Assembly: GCA_021776655.1 (NCBI GenBank) | Contig: JAJFFK010000009.1 | Coordinates: 62,001 to 126,000 of the forward strand | Direction of reading: 5' to 3' | Source of the DNA: Henriciella sp. | GTDB taxonomy: Bacteria > Pseudomonadota > Alphaproteobacteria > Caulobacterales > Hyphomonadaceae | Length of the DNA stretch: 64,000 nt | Shown here: in pieces, positions 1-7,806 of the stretch | How positions within the stretch are numbered: the first letter of the stretch is position 1 | Layout: each line of letters opens with the position of its first letter | Notes under the pieces: model-generated | The model's input: the letters and a program-made list of their open reading frames with translations, nothing else | What the model was told of the DNA's origin: nothing | The model's database searches: none | Position numbers and translations under genes: made by a program

Positions 1-57
1 TGTCCGCAAATAAAAGCATTGTGCCGCCTTCGGGTTGAGAAGAAGCGGTATCAATGA
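1..57 (+). CDS. C-terminal tail of an upstream gene (partial)
   Basis: One frame is open from base 1 to a TGA at 55-57 that overlaps the ATG of the next gene as ATGA. Its last residues are basic (…RVEKKRYQ). Overlapping stop/start pairs recur in this cluster, so this is probably the end of a co-transcribed upstream gene. A second frame ending at the TGA at 36-38 is also open, so the choice is not certain. Too little is visible to assign a function. Confidence 0.35.
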   Translation, partial: CPQIKALCRLRVEKKRYQ

Positions 58-1199
58 CAATCGAGGTCAAATTGGTGGAAACGAAGGAAGACCGCAAGGC
101 CTTCATCAATCTACCTTATCGGGCCTATGCAGGACAGCCCGCTTGGCGCGCGCCGCTCTTGTTTGAGCGCAATGAGCATTTCGATATAAACAAGAACATT
201 GGTTTGCAATCGATTGATCTTGCCCTGTTTTTGGCTAGCCGCGACGGCAATCCGGTTGGCCGAATTGCGGCCTTCGTGAACCACCGCCATTTGGATCGCC
301 ACAAGGACGGAACGGGCCATTTTGGGTTCTTTGATACACTTGAGGCTGATGATGCAGAAACGGCCGCCGGATTGTTTCGCGGCGCCGAGGCGTGGCTAAA
401 ACAAAAAGGCATGACGCGGATCGGGGGTCCGTACAATTTTTCAGTCAATGATGAGTGCGGATTGTTGGTCGACGGGTTCGACACCCCGCCCGCTGTCATG
501 ATGCCATATGGCCGCCCGGATTATCCTGAACTGCTGGAGCAGAATGGCTACGCCAAAGCGATGGATATGTTCGCATTGCGCCATCAGATGGGTGATGCAT
601 TTTCGCCCCCCTCATTTGTTGCGCGTTTGAAAAAACGATTTGACGCCAATCCATCCTATAGCGTGCGGCCGCTGAATCGATCGACATTCTCCGAAGACAT
701 TGGCCTGATCATGGACATCTACAATGATGCCTGGTCAGAGAATTGGGGATATATTCCTATTACGCAGGAAGAGTCTGATTATCTGGCTGGAACCTTGAAG
801 CCATTGCTGCGTTCAGATGCTGTGTGGATCTCGTTCATTGATGGTGAGCCCGCCTCGTTCACGCTGATGTTGCCCAATATCAATGAGGCGGCGCGAGACC
901 TGAACGGTCGATTGCTACCGTTCGGTTGGGCCAAGTTGCTTTACCGACTGAAATTAGCCCCTCTTTGCACGGCGCGAATTCCACTCGCCGGTACAATGCG
1001 AAAATTCCACAAGTCGCGCAAAGGGATGACGGCGACGGTAGGGTCATGGGATGCTTGCTTGCGCGCGCAGCACGCGCGCGGCGTTCGCGAGGTCGAATTC
1101 TCCTGGGTTTTGGAGACGAATGAAGATCTGCTGGGCCTGGCTGATATTTACCAGTGCGAGCGCTATAAAACCTATCGTATATACGATAAGGCGCTTTAA
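54..1199 (+). CDS. GNAT-fold acyltransferase, YghO-like (possible bacterial ceramide synthase)
   Basis: A 381-residue protein with no signal peptide. The opening pattern (FINLPYRAYAGQPAWRAPLL), the central GGPYNFSVNDECGLLVDGFD and the following PPAVMMPYGRPDY block are what I recognise from the long YghO-like GNAT N-acyltransferase family. Such enzymes transfer an acyl or acetyl group from a CoA or ACP donor to an amine. The bacterial ceramide synthase of Caulobacter is also a GNAT-type protein in a sphingolipid locus; the head-group and flippase genes downstream make that role plausible, but it is an inference. The start is the first ATG of the frame and overlaps an upstream stop. It leads a run of six co-directional genes. 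The family call is solid; the substrate is unknown. Confidence 0.7.
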   Translation: MTIEVKLVETKEDRKAFINLPYRAYAGQPAWRAPLLFERNEHFDINKNIGLQSIDLALFLASRDGNPVGRIAAFVNHRHLDRHKDGTGHFGFFDTLEADDAETAAGLFRGAEAWLKQKGMTRIGGPYNFSVNDECGLLVDGFDTPPAVMMPYGRPDYPELLEQNGYAKAMDMFALRHQMGDAFSPPSFVARLKKRFDANPSYSVRPLNRSTFSEDIGLIMDIYNDAWSENWGYIPITQEESDYLAGTLKPLLRSDAVWISFIDGEPASFTLMLPNINEAARDLNGRLLPFGWAKLLYRLKLAPLCTARIPLAGTMRKFHKSRKGMTATVGSWDACLRAQHARGVREVEFSWVLETNEDLLGLADIYQCERYKTYRIYDKAL

Positions 1200-1212
1200 G
1201 CTTTTAGCTGAG

Positions 1213-1995
1213 ATGACACACCCTATGGTCTCAAGTTTGATATTGGCTGGCGTCCGCGCGAGCGGCGATCCTCTGGCGCTGGCGCGTGGCGTGCCATCCA
1301 AGGCTAGCATTATGATTCTTGGGCGGTCGATGCTTGGCAGAGTGTTCGATGCGGTTAGCGATAGTGTGCTTGCCGGGCCGGTCGCGGTGAGCGGACTTGT
1401 GGGTGCTGATGGCTTGGCAGAGGCAGAGGCCTGGCCAGCGTTTCAACGCTTTGAAGGCGCGCCAGGGCCAGCCAGTTCTGTTCTGGCTGCGGTCACATCA
1501 GGACGACTTGAGCTGCCATTACTTATCACGACATGTGATCATGCTTTGCTGCGCCCAGAAATCATCGACGCCTTCATATCGCAGTCAATGAATGAGCGTG
1601 CTGACCTGACGGTTGCGCTGGCAGCGCGTGAAACCATTGAGGCCAAATATCCGAATGTTGCCCGCACCTATTTGAAACTTGGCCGGGGCGCTTATTCGAG
1701 CTGTAATCTGTTTCTGTTGAAGAATAAGCGGGCAATTGAGGCGATTCGGTTCTGGCAACGCGCGGAGGTTGATCGCAAACAGCCGTGGCGGATTGCGTGG
1801 CGGTTTGGGATTTGGTCTGCCCTGCAGATTTTGGTTGGGCGTGCCGGTTTGGACAAGACATTTGAGATCGCCTCGCAGCGCCTTGGTGTGACGGCGCGGC
1901 CGATCTTGCTGCCCTATGCTGATGCAGCGGTCGATGTCGACAAGCCATCCGATCTCGAGCTGGTGCAGGCTGTCTTGGCGGGAGAAGGCATATGA
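1213..1995 (+). CDS. MobA-like nucleotidyltransferase family protein
   Basis: A 260-residue GT-A-fold NTP transferase. The N-terminus SSLILAGVRASGDPLALARG is the sugar/NTP transferase loop, though degenerate relative to the usual LAGG.GTR, and ITTCDHALL supplies the metal-binding aspartate region around residue 120. The frame is open upstream to 1051, but that stretch is covered by the preceding gene; the ATG at 1213, 13 bases after that gene's stop, is the likely start. The stop overlaps the flippase ATG (ATGA). Its probable role is to activate a phosphorylated alcohol or sugar with a nucleotide. The altered glycine loop could mean changed specificity. Confidence 0.72.
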   Translation: MTHPMVSSLILAGVRASGDPLALARGVPSKASIMILGRSMLGRVFDAVSDSVLAGPVAVSGLVGADGLAEAEAWPAFQRFEGAPGPASSVLAAVTSGRLELPLLITTCDHALLRPEIIDAFISQSMNERADLTVALAARETIEAKYPNVARTYLKLGRGAYSSCNLFLLKNKRAIEAIRFWQRAEVDRKQPWRIAWRFGIWSALQILVGRAGLDKTFEIASQRLGVTARPILLPYADAAVDVDKPSDLELVQAVLAGEGI

Positions 1996-3392
1996 CGACC
2001 GCGCAGTCTCCTGAAAAAGACGGCGTCGTTCGCCGTATCATGACGAATATCGCGATGTTGTTTGGCGGCAAGACAGCGGCGGTTTTGATTGGATTGATTG
2101 TGCTCGGCATCTCTGCTCGCGCACTGGGACGTGAATCGCTTGGTATCCTGCTGCTGCTCCATGCCTATGTGACGCTGATGTCGGGTGTCGCGACGTTCAA
2201 GGCCTGGCAGGCGGTTATTCAATATGGTGCGCAACCGGTTGAACGGGGGGAAATTGGGCGTTTTCACGCCTTGCTGCGGTTCACAATCGGACTGGATATT
2301 TCTGCCGCCCTGTTCGCAGCGATATTGAGTGCCTGCTTATATCCTTTGGTTATGCCTTACTTGAAGTTCCCGCCAGAAATGTTGGTACCGGGGCTGTTTT
2401 ATTGCTTACTTACGGCGGTAAATCTGCAGGCAACCCCATTAGGTGTCTTGCGCCTTTTGGATCGATTTGACTTGATCAGCCTGCATAGTTTGCTGGTTCC
2501 GGTTTGCCGTTTGATTGGTGTTTCAATTGCGGTTGCGATTGGGGCGGGGTTGAATTGGTTCATCATGGTCTGGTTTGCCGCCAATGCTGTCAGTTATTTG
2601 GCGATGCCAGTTTTGGCGCTGCGTGAATTGCATAAGCGGGGGCAGTTGAAGGGCTTGTTTTCGCGGCCGCCAAACTTGTCCTCGCCTGAGCCGGGTCTGT
2701 GGCGGTTTGTCTGGATATCCAATCTCGATGCGACCATTGATTTGGGTGACAAGAATATGCCGACCTTGTTGGCGGGGGTGCTATTGGGTCCAGGCTTTGC
2801 GGCGATATTCAAGATTGCCCGCGATATTTCTGACGTGTTGGTGAAAGGTGCGAGCCTGCTTGACCGGGCTCTTTACCCAGAATTGGTAAAAATGATGCTC
2901 GAAGGCAAGTCAGCTCGTGCGTTCCAGCTTATCGTCCGAATGAGTCTGATCATGTTGGCAATCGGTGCTGTCCTTGCGGCGGCGCTCTATATATTTGGTC
3001 CTGGATTGATGACGGTGGCATTCGACGCTGAGTATGCTGCTACGGCTCATGTTGCGACCAGCTTGATGATCGCAGCGGCGCTGTTTGCGGCCACGGCGCC
3101 ACTTTATCCGGCGCTTTATGCGTTGGGAGAGCCAGGCCGGGCGACTTTGGCAAGGGCGGCATGTGTTGTGACGATACTTGTTTTGTTTGTGGTGCTGTCA
3201 CTGTCACATGGCGAGAATGGGCCGGGGTTTGCCATGATCATTGGTCAGGCGGTTGGATTGATTTTGGCCACATGGCTGACGCTTTCCAGGCTTCATGTCC
3301 GGCGGGAGGCAGATGGCCAGGCGTCGCGCAATCGAGCGCGTAATGCATCAATCAATTCCGGCTCAGAAGATCCTGACGACAAGTCGGGTTGA
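1992..3392 (+). CDS. Polysaccharide/lipid flippase (MATE/Wzx-like MVF superfamily)
   Basis: A 466-residue polytopic inner-membrane protein with 12 or more hydrophobic segments, beginning with IAMLFGGKTAAVLIGLIVLG and containing the WISNLDATIDLGDKNMPTLLAGVLLGP stretch typical of oligosaccharide flippases of the RfbX/Wzx type. Such proteins move lipid-linked head groups or oligosaccharides across the inner membrane. It is translationally coupled to the preceding nucleotidyltransferase. The last 100 bases overlap the 3' end of the convergent HIT gene on the other strand. The final 35 residues are charged and look disordered. The cargo is presumably the product of the surrounding cluster. Confidence 0.8.
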   Translation: MTTAQSPEKDGVVRRIMTNIAMLFGGKTAAVLIGLIVLGISARALGRESLGILLLLHAYVTLMSGVATFKAWQAVIQYGAQPVERGEIGRFHALLRFTIGLDISAALFAAILSACLYPLVMPYLKFPPEMLVPGLFYCLLTAVNLQATPLGVLRLLDRFDLISLHSLLVPVCRLIGVSIAVAIGAGLNWFIMVWFAANAVSYLAMPVLALRELHKRGQLKGLFSRPPNLSSPEPGLWRFVWISNLDATIDLGDKNMPTLLAGVLLGPGFAAIFKIARDISDVLVKGASLLDRALYPELVKMMLEGKSARAFQLIVRMSLIMLAIGAVLAAALYIFGPGLMTVAFDAEYAATAHVATSLMIAAALFAATAPLYPALYALGEPGRATLARAACVVTILVLFVVLSLSHGENGPGFAMIIGQAVGLILATWLTLSRLHVRREADGQASRNRARNASINSGSEDPDDKSG

Positions 3393-3745
3393 CCTGGCCA
3401 GCCAGGATCGGACATCTCCCAATCCAGAAAATGCGATGATATCGAGTAGCGCGGCAGAACGTGAAAGTGTACATGCGGATCAACCATCATCAGCATCAGA
3501 TAATTGATTTTCTCAAAGCTGAACAAGCTGGAGAGGACCGACTCAATATCCTGAATAACTGTTTGCATTTCTGCAAATGCTAGCGGGGGCAATTGTGAGA
3601 AAGCGACCTCAGATCCATTCGCGAGCAAAACCAGCGCGCCTTGCGTGCATTGTTTGGGCCGGACAAGCACTGACCAGTGTTCATATTCCGCAATCTGTGT
3701 AGAAGGGCCGTTGAACGTGAAGAAGGTTGAATTGTATTCACCCAT
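3293..3745 (-). CDS. HIT-family protein
   Basis: A 150-residue histidine-triad protein; the motif HVHFHVLPRY matches the H-x-H-x-H-x-x active site of HIT nucleotide hydrolases/transferases, which cleave nucleotidyl-phosphate bonds. Typical HIT proteins are 110-150 residues. The frame opens further upstream to 3805, but the methionine at 3745 (MGEYNSTFF) starts the fold-like part and avoids overlap with the divergent gene. Its 3' end overlaps the flippase gene by 100 bases in opposite orientation, which would allow antisense effects on both messages. In a cluster handling CDP-alcohols a HIT phosphohydrolase could remove nucleotidylated intermediates; this is inference. Confidence 0.75.
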   Translation of the reverse strand: MGEYNSTFFTFNGPSTQIAEYEHWSVLVRPKQCTQGALVLLANGSEVAFSQLPPLAFAEMQTVIQDIESVLSSLFSFEKINYLMLMMVDPHVHFHVLPRYSISSHFLDWEMSDPGWPGQPDLSSGSSEPELIDALRARLRDAWPSASRRT

Positions 3746-3816
3746 TTTGAACTCCGAAATGTCGCTCGAAACAGTATGTCTCGCCGCGCACCATGATCCT
3801 AGCAAGGTTAATCCAT

Positions 3817-4956
3817 ATGTCTCCCGTTTCTGATGAAGTTAAACCCGGCGTGAAACTAATAGGAAACCTACCCGCACGATTGTGGAGTATTGATCTGGCT
3901 GAGTGGCAAAACCGTGCTTGGCGGAAAATTGGGACTGCAAATATCAGTGATGACGGGCAACTATTGGTTGGAATAGATTGGATTTTTGCGCCCGCACTGG
4001 CAGATGCGATACTCTCGTCACCAGGGGCTGTGTTGATCGTTAAGGACGAGGCTTTAGGCCAAGAACGCATTGCTGCAATCCACCGTCTGGCAGGCGATAC
4101 TGATGCCACGATTGCCCAGCAAGTGAACGCCATTGATCCGGACTGGTCCGCCTTGAAGGCGGCTGGGTATCGGCCTGGGTATCTCGACGATTTTGTCGGG
4201 GCGTATGACAAGGTTTTGCGCAAACGCGAAGCGCCATATGCCTTGTCGCTTCTCACCACCTCTCCCAAAGATGTTGAGAAGCGCTTGTTCAAAGGATCGT
4301 ATAAAGGCGTCACTGATTTGGTGACCAAGTATGCTTGGCCTGTTCCAGCGCTGCATGCCACGCGGTTGTGCGCCAGTCTGGGCCTGTCGCCGAACATGGT
4401 GACAACGGCCAGCTTGGCCCTGGTCATTGTCGCTTTCTATAGTTTTTGGATTGGGGCCTGGATGCCCGGCATTCTTGCCGGTTGGGCGATGACTTTTCTG
4501 GATACGGTTGACGGCAAGCTGGCGCGCACGACGATGACCTACTCCAATTGGGGGAACGTCTATGATCACGGCATCGACCTGATCCATCCCCCGTTCTGGT
4601 ATTGGGCAATTTATGTTGGCTTGGTTGCAAGTGGTTATGAGCATTCGTTACTCTTGCCAGCTCTGATTACGATTATGGTTGGATACGTTGCTGGCCGGGT
4701 GATCGAGGGTATATTTCTGGGCCTGTTTGGTTTTCATATCCATGTTTGGCGGCCGGTTGATGCTTTCATGCGAGAGATTACCGCGCGCCGAAATCCGAAT
4801 CTGCTAATTTTCATGATTGCGGTCATGTTCGGTCAAGCTGGATTAGGTTTCTTATTGGTCGCAGCATGGACAATTATAAGCACACTGTTTCATCTTGGGC
4901 GACTACTCATCGCGCTGGCTGGACGACAGTCTGTGAAGTCATGGATGGATGTTTAA
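3817..4956 (+). CDS. CDP-alcohol phosphotransferase with N-terminal extension (DIPPS-like)
   Basis: A 379-residue membrane enzyme. The complete CDP-alcohol phosphotransferase signature D-G-x2-A-R-x8-G-x3-D-x3-D is present from DGKLAR (about 230) to YDHGID. It transfers a phospho-alcohol from a CDP-alcohol to an acceptor alcohol with Mg2+ at the membrane. About 170 soluble residues precede it. The junction (VEKRLFKGSYKGVTDLV, then SPNMVT) resembles that of bifunctional inositol-1-phosphate cytidylyltransferase/DIPP synthases, but no G-x-G-T-R nucleotide loop is present, so that domain looks degenerate. The ATG at 3817 is preferred over one at 3793. The HAD phosphatase and cytidylyltransferase that normally complement this reaction follow immediately. 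Confidence 0.82.
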   Translation: MSPVSDEVKPGVKLIGNLPARLWSIDLAEWQNRAWRKIGTANISDDGQLLVGIDWIFAPALADAILSSPGAVLIVKDEALGQERIAAIHRLAGDTDATIAQQVNAIDPDWSALKAAGYRPGYLDDFVGAYDKVLRKREAPYALSLLTTSPKDVEKRLFKGSYKGVTDLVTKYAWPVPALHATRLCASLGLSPNMVTTASLALVIVAFYSFWIGAWMPGILAGWAMTFLDTVDGKLARTTMTYSNWGNVYDHGIDLIHPPFWYWAIYVGLVASGYEHSLLLPALITIMVGYVAGRVIEGIFLGLFGFHIHVWRPVDAFMREITARRNPNLLIFMIAVMFGQAGLGFLLVAAWTIISTLFHLGRLLIALAGRQSVKSWMDV

Positions 4957-4957
4957 T

Positions 4958-5656
4958 ATGAGCGGTACTGCAATCTTCGACATGGACCGAACGTTGACGC
5001 GCAAGGGAACCTGGTCACGATATATGATCAGGGTGAACCGTCATCGGATCACGTTCTGGATGCGCTTGCCATTCATGGCGCTGCATGCTGTTTTGTATAA
5101 ACTGAAACTGTTTTCCCGGCGCTCGGTTAAAGAGCATGGCTTATCCACGCTAAAATGGGCCACGCGTGAGCATCTGGAGCAGATGGCACAAATGTTCGCG
5201 GAGGATGAGGTTGCAAACGGACTTCGCCTGCAAACGAAATCGATTCTAGCCTCGCATAGACAAGCCGGTGACCGCTTGGTTATGGCGACAGCTGCAGCTG
5301 ACCTTGTGGCCATTCCAATCGCCAAGGCCTTGGGCTTTGATGTGATTATCGCAACCGATCTGGAATGGAGCGAAGACCAGAAACTGACCGGCAGGCTGGC
5401 GGTAGAGAACTGTTATGGGGCAGAGAAATTGGTCCGCATCGTCAAGCAGGATGCGGCTGAAACCTTCGCCAGACCAATTACCGCCTATAGTGATCATGGA
5501 TCCGACGAACCGATGCTGATGTGGGCAGATACCGGGATAGCGGTGAACCCATCAAAAGGCCTGCAGCAAATTTCCGAACGCAACGGCTTGACAATAGTTG
5601 ACTGGGACAGCGCGGCTGTTAGTGCGAGTCAAACTGAAGCGGACGGGTCCAAATGA
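4958..5656 (+). CDS. HAD-IB family phosphatase
   Basis: A 232-residue HAD-superfamily hydrolase of the SerB/IB type. Motif I is IFDMDRTLT near the N-terminus, with the nucleophile in the D-M-D-R-T core; motif II is MATAAADL, and motif IV YSDHGSDEPML lies near residue 170. These enzymes remove a phosphate from small phosphorylated alcohols or lipid head groups (compare PgpC-like and PIP phosphatases). The ATG at 4958 directly follows the upstream stop; an ATG at 4949 would overlap it. The stop overlaps the next ATG, so three genes are coupled. It probably dephosphorylates the phosphotransferase product. Confidence 0.8.
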   Translation: MSGTAIFDMDRTLTRKGTWSRYMIRVNRHRITFWMRLPFMALHAVLYKLKLFSRRSVKEHGLSTLKWATREHLEQMAQMFAEDEVANGLRLQTKSILASHRQAGDRLVMATAAADLVAIPIAKALGFDVIIATDLEWSEDQKLTGRLAVENCYGAEKLVRIVKQDAAETFARPITAYSDHGSDEPMLMWADTGIAVNPSKGLQQISERNGLTIVDWDSAAVSASQTEADGSK

Positions 5657-6387
5657 GAGCGATAATTCTGAGTGCCGGTCGCGGCTCGCGCCTCCTTCCG
5701 TTGACCGAAATTCGGCCAAAGTGCTTGCTTGCTGTTGCCAAGACAACGGTGCTCAGCATGCAACTCGATACGTTGGAGCGCGCTGGAATCGACGAGGCTA
5801 TTGTGATCACGGGCTTCATGGCGCAGAGGGTCGAGCAAGAGGTCGCAGGCCGCACTGGCCCGATGCGCGTTCGAACCTTGTTCAACCCATTCTATCAAGT
5901 TGCAGATAACCTAGCCAGCTGTTGGATGGCGCAGGATTTCATGACATCCGATTTTCTGCTTATCAATGGTGATACACTGTTTGAATCAGTCTTGCTGGAG
6001 CAAGTTCTCGGCAGTGCGGCGAATAATATTCAAGTCACGATCGACAAGAAACCGGCTTATGATTCCGATGATATGAAAGTCACGCTGGAAGGGACCCAAC
6101 TCAAGGCGATTGGAAAGACCCTGCAGGCTGACGAGACGCAGGGCGAATCAATCGGCATGCTGCGCTTCATGCAGGATGGTCCGCGTATCTTTAGTGAAAA
6201 ACTGCATGCGATGATGCGTACGGGCGACGGTGTTAGCGCGTGGTTTTTGAGCGCAATCGACGCTATTGCGAAAGCGGGTGAGCGTATTGAAACCCATTCA
6301 ATCGAGGGCCGCACTTGGGCGGAACTGGATACAATTGAGGACTATGCTCTCGTTAAGTCCCTGTTCGGCGATCCCGAGATCAAATGA
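5653..6387 (+). CDS. Sugar-phosphate/phosphocholine-type nucleotidyltransferase (LicC-like)
   Basis: A 244-residue NTP transferase with an intact activation loop AIILSAGRGSRLLPLT followed by RPKCLL, and an INGDTLFE metal-binding segment near residue 110. The NPFYQVADNLASCW region is characteristic of LicC-like phosphocholine and inositol-phosphate cytidylyltransferases. It would couple CTP to a phospho-alcohol, giving the CDP-alcohol that the nearby phosphotransferase uses. It is coupled to the HAD gene by ATGA, and its last eight bases overlap the convergent DUF1501 gene. The exact alcohol (choline, inositol, glycerol) cannot be read from the sequence. Confidence 0.78.
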   Translation: MRAIILSAGRGSRLLPLTEIRPKCLLAVAKTTVLSMQLDTLERAGIDEAIVITGFMAQRVEQEVAGRTGPMRVRTLFNPFYQVADNLASCWMAQDFMTSDFLLINGDTLFESVLLEQVLGSAANNIQVTIDKKPAYDSDDMKVTLEGTQLKAIGKTLQADETQGESIGMLRFMQDGPRIFSEKLHAMMRTGDGVSAWFLSAIDAIAKAGERIETHSIEGRTWAELDTIEDYALVKSLFGDPEIK

Positions 6388-7795
6388 AGGCCGGGGGTGG
6401 GGTGGGGAAATTTCCCAAATTAGGCAGCGCAATTGCCAGCTCCGTAGCATTCAAGCCAAACCAAGATCCAAGCGGAGCGGCAAATTGCTCGACAGAGGTC
6501 GTCGGAATGAGGCGGCCGCTTCCCGCGTCCTGATCGTGTCCGAAATCATATGTAGGCATCTGCCCGTAAATGTTGCGGCCCTGTACGGCCTGACCGATGA
6601 CAAAGTGGTGGCTGCCCCAGCCGTGATCTGTGCCATCGCCGTTGACCGCCAAGGTTCTGCCAAAATCAGATGCTGTGAAGGTCGTGACGCTATCAGCCAG
6701 CCCTAATTCCTGCATCGCTTGGTAAAATGCGACGACACCAGTATCGATTTGCGTTTGAAGGCCGGGCATATCCGTGGCCTGAGCGGAGTGCGTATCAAAA
6801 CCACCAATTGCGACAAAGAATACTTGCCGCTTCATGACCAGAGAGTCGCGGATGGCAATTGTTCGGGCAATGGCACTGAGTTGTTGCCCCAGGAAATGCT
6901 GTGGGAACTGCGTCACCAAAGGTTGGCCTGTCTCCAGAGCAGTATTGAAGTCTTCATTCGTGGTTAGCGCATCATTCATTGTTGCAACGATGTCGCGTTC
7001 AACCAGATTGCTGGATACAAAGTCCATCGCTTCAAAATGGTCACGTAGTTTCTGGTAGACGATTTCGCCGTTCGGTTCGCTTCGGTTTGCCTCGAAGAAT
7101 TTCAAGGCGTCTATCTCAATCGCACCATTTAGACCGATCTGATACGGCTTGGCAGTTTCTCCGGTCAGGAACAGTTCATTGCCGAGGCTGGTAATGGTTG
7201 TGAACTCTTGGTTCGAATTGGCCCCGGCATTCAAGGCGGCATCTGCAAATCTGCCGCCCCATCCAAAGCTGGCCCCTTCAGGCTGGCTGGACATCCAGGT
7301 TGACTGCTGATCATTGTGTGAAAACAGGCGCTTGGGAGTTGCAATGGTTTCGGCTTCAAACTCGGTTCGGTTTATCGGTTGAATGAGCGGGCCGACATTG
7401 GCAATGATCGCGGCGTCGCCGGAGTCAAACAGTCCCTTGATCCCTGCCATCTCTTCAGACAAAGCAAATTGGCGTCCGCCGAAATTGGCCGCGTTGTCCG
7501 GCACCAGTGGGAGAAGACGTGCCCTGTCTCGGGTCGAGCCACCTGCCATGTTGGCATATTGTCCCAGAAGTGAGGCACGAATGCTGGCATACTGATCATA
7601 TGATGGCTGGTCGTAGGGAAACACGATGTCATGTGTATCGAGGCCGCCGAGCAGGAAGATACACACCAAAGCCTTATAGCCAGATGTGTCCGCTGCTTGG
7701 GCTTCGAACGAGGATAAGGTCGCGCCGAGGCCAAGGAGCGAGGCGAGGCTAAGGGCGCTGCTGCCTTGCAGAAATTTACGCCGGTTCGGGGTCAT
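6380..7795 (-). CDS. DUF1501 family exported protein with Tat signal
   Basis: A 471-residue protein beginning with a twin-arginine signal (NRRKFLQGSSALSLASLLGL … EAQAA), so it is folded before export to the periplasm. The LVCIFLLGGLDTHDIVFPYD segment and the later FFVAIGGFDTHSAQ and SDFGRTLAVNGDGTDHGWG blocks define the DUF1501 family, which has an alkaline-phosphatase/sulfatase-like look. Its start lies 11 bases after the stop of the DUF1800 gene, so both are one operon; the two families almost always travel together. The biochemical role is unknown. Confidence 0.88.
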   Translation of the reverse strand: MTPNRRKFLQGSSALSLASLLGLGATLSSFEAQAADTSGYKALVCIFLLGGLDTHDIVFPYDQPSYDQYASIRASLLGQYANMAGGSTRDRARLLPLVPDNAANFGGRQFALSEEMAGIKGLFDSGDAAIIANVGPLIQPINRTEFEAETIATPKRLFSHNDQQSTWMSSQPEGASFGWGGRFADAALNAGANSNQEFTTITSLGNELFLTGETAKPYQIGLNGAIEIDALKFFEANRSEPNGEIVYQKLRDHFEAMDFVSSNLVERDIVATMNDALTTNEDFNTALETGQPLVTQFPQHFLGQQLSAIARTIAIRDSLVMKRQVFFVAIGGFDTHSAQATDMPGLQTQIDTGVVAFYQAMQELGLADSVTTFTASDFGRTLAVNGDGTDHGWGSHHFVIGQAVQGRNIYGQMPTYDFGHDQDAGSGRLIPTTSVEQFAAPLGSWFGLNATELAIALPNLGNFPTPPPAFI

Positions 7796-7806
7796 ATCGC
7801 TATCTC

